From Bacteroidota bacterium (GTDB lineage: Bacteria > Bacteroidota > Bacteroidia > Chitinophagales > Saprospiraceae), in assembly GCA_024280135.1 (NCBI GenBank), contig JAJRQS010000087.1, positions 1 to 6,786 on the forward strand: DNA of 6,786 bases, in the 5' to 3' direction. The translations under genes were made by a program, and so were the position numbers. The notes under the pieces were generated by a model. That model saw only the letters and a program-made list of their open reading frames with translations, did no database searches and was not told where the DNA came from. Shown in pieces: positions 6,110-6,786 of this stretch. Every line of letters begins with the position of its first letter. Position 1 is the first letter of the stretch.

Positions 6110-6553
6110 TTATTTGGAAAACTTAGTGATAAGTTCTTGCCAAGAGTACAATTCTCCACCAAATTCTTCTTGTGTTTTTTGCGCAAGCTCCTTAGACGCA
6201 AACCCAGATAGGTTCGCCCCCATAGGGCTTTTTATCTTTTCAGAAATCAAATAAGTCGCTGATAAGGCATCGACCATTGAGCCAGGATGACTATAGTCTG
6301 CTACTAATAGTGTGGCTATGTCATCTTGATTTTTTTCTTTGTTGATGATGTTTACCATGCATTCAATGGCATCAAATTTAAATTGCTTGCCCTTCTTAGT
6401 GACATATTGAGCAGCGTGCATTTTATCTACTACATTCATTTTGCAAAAATTGCATTGGTCTTTGCCATAGTTGATGGCTTCTGGTTCTGTAGAGCATGCT
6501 GAAAAAGTGATGACAGCGAATAGAAATAGTATAACCTTGATGGTGTTTTTCAT
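6110..6553 (-). CDS. nosL: NosL, copper-binding lipoprotein chaperone for nitrous oxide reductase
   Basis: NosL is a lipid-anchored Cu(I) chaperone that supplies copper to the NosDFY/NosZ assembly line. The 147-residue product has a lipoprotein signal ending TFSAC (Cys20 lipidated). The conserved metal motif CNFCKM (34-39) supplies two cysteines and a methionine, a family hallmark (CxxCxM). KFDAIECM (59-66) and the C-terminal SPMGANLSGFAS (109-120), with Met111, match the conserved second half of the family, where methionine is implicated in copper binding. It is the first gene of the tight nosL-nosD-nosF-nosY set. The ATG at 6553 is taken because it opens the signal peptide; only about 17 bases separate it from a strong hairpin, so its transcription is either read through from the gene upstream or started within that region. 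Confidence 0.95.
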   Translation of the reverse strand: MKNTIKVILFLFAVITFSACSTEPEAINYGKDQCNFCKMNVVDKMHAAQYVTKKGKQFKFDAIECMVNIINKEKNQDDIATLLVADYSHPGSMVDALSATYLISEKIKSPMGANLSGFASKELAQKTQEEFGGELYSWQELITKFSK

Positions 6554-6570
6554 GTCGAAATTTTTTATAA

Positions 6571-6602
6571 AAAAAGGCAGGAATATTAACTCCTACCTTT
6601 TT
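6571..6602 (-). terminator. Rho-independent terminator-like hairpin between upstream gene and nosL
   Basis: The arms AAAAAGGCAGGA (6571-6582) and TCCTACCTTTTT (6591-6602) pair over 12 positions around an 8-base loop. On the minus strand every position pairs, one as G-U; on the plus strand that position is a C-A mismatch. This fits a terminator acting on minus-strand transcripts, with the U run continuing past the stem. It lies 22 bases after the stop codon of the upstream membrane-protein gene and 17 bases before nosL. It may end most transcripts or only weaken read-through into nosL. Confidence 0.75.
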
Positions 6603-6604
6603 AA

Positions 6605-6612
6605 CAAATTTA
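6605..6612 (-). promoter_or_regulatory. Possible -7 promoter box ahead of nosL
   Basis: TAAATTTG on the minus strand matches the Bacteroidota TAnnTTTG consensus and lies 52 bases before the nosL ATG, just upstream of the hairpin. No TTG element is found at the usual spacing, and the region is very AT-rich, so a chance match is quite possible. If real, the transcript would begin close to the hairpin and carry it in the nosL leader. Confidence 0.25.
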
Positions 6613-6624
6613 ATCCTTAATTGA

Positions 6625-6786
6625 TTAAGATTTATGAGATTTATACCCAATAAGTCCAGCAAGAAAGGTTAACCCCAATCCCGCGAACATCAGCCACGCA
6701 CCAATTCTTGGATAAGAATGAGCAGTGAAATTCAAAATATCTTTTGTTCCCCATAACGGCGGCTGAAAGCCCATTGGAGAGCCATC
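6625..6786 (-). CDS. C-terminal end of a membrane-protein gene upstream of nosL (5' part outside window)
   Basis: The minus strand is open from the right edge to a TAA at 6625-6627, giving the last 53 residues of a protein. It begins DGSPMGFQPPLWGTKDIL, then RIGAWLMFAGLGLTFLAGLIGY forms one transmembrane segment, and the end KSHKS is a short basic, presumably cytoplasmic, tail. The Gly- and aromatic-rich stretch before the helix would face the periplasm. In nos clusters of this type, a small membrane protein (called NosB in some) commonly sits between nosZ and the accessory genes, and a NosB-like role is the leading guess. The fragment is too short to confirm the family, and a membrane-anchored respiratory subunit is also possible. 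Confidence 0.65.
   Translation of the reverse strand, partial: DGSPMGFQPPLWGTKDILNFTAHSYPRIGAWLMFAGLGLTFLAGLIGYKSHKS

Noticed and set aside
6621..6634. FNR/CRP-like site TTGAT-N4-ATTTA upstream of nosL
   Set aside because: Only one half matches the consensus, the region is AT-rich, and the spacing to the candidate -7 box is unlike known activator positions. Not listed as a feature.

Overview
The window looks like chromosome of a low-GC member of the Bacteroidota, probably a marine or aquatic Flavobacteriia- or Saprospiria-type bacterium. The grounds are several lipoproteins with Bacteroidota-style signal peptides, candidate TAnnTTTG-type -7 promoter boxes, absence of strong Shine-Dalgarno sequences, and a NosD/NosL/NosF/NosY set of the Bacteroidota kind. 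The phylum call is an inference from style and gene content.

Region 1 (2-639, + strand): the 3' end of greA (transcript cleavage factor), followed 2 bases later by a complete HIT-family nucleotide hydrolase. They look like a translationally coupled pair.

Region 2 (640-3358): an accessory stretch mixing intact small genes with decayed ones. In order: a frameshifted remnant resembling the DUF2703 family (776-1018, +); an intact TlpA-like thioredoxin lipoprotein (1023-1646, -) with a candidate Bacteroidota promoter; a divergent pair (+) made of an NTF2-fold lipoprotein (1817-2245) and an unidentified multi-pass membrane protein (2253-2783); a 3'-truncated secreted-protein gene (2745-3014, -) that runs into the end of the membrane-protein gene; and the C-terminal tail of a GH3 beta-glucosidase-like gene (3134-3250, -) with no body. 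Three gene fragments of different kinds in under 3 kb suggest repeated insertion and deletion here.

Region 3 (3359-6786, - strand): the accessory genes for nitrous oxide reductase, transcribed right to left as [3' end of a membrane-protein gene] - terminator-like hairpin - nosL - nosD - nosF - nosY. NosL is a copper-binding outer lipoprotein. NosD is a periplasmic beta-helix protein. NosF is an ABC ATPase and NosY its membrane partner. Together NosD, NosF and NosY serve maturation of the copper centres of NosZ, with NosL delivering copper. The four genes are packed with gaps of 8 and 9 bases and one 8-base overlap, so they are almost certainly one transcript. NosZ itself is not in the window and is expected beyond the right edge.

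I found no CRISPR array, tRNA, rRNA, insertion sequence or clearly new multigene system. The least explained items are the lipoprotein/membrane-protein pair at 1817-2783, the decayed genes around it, and the hairpin that separates nosL from the gene upstream.
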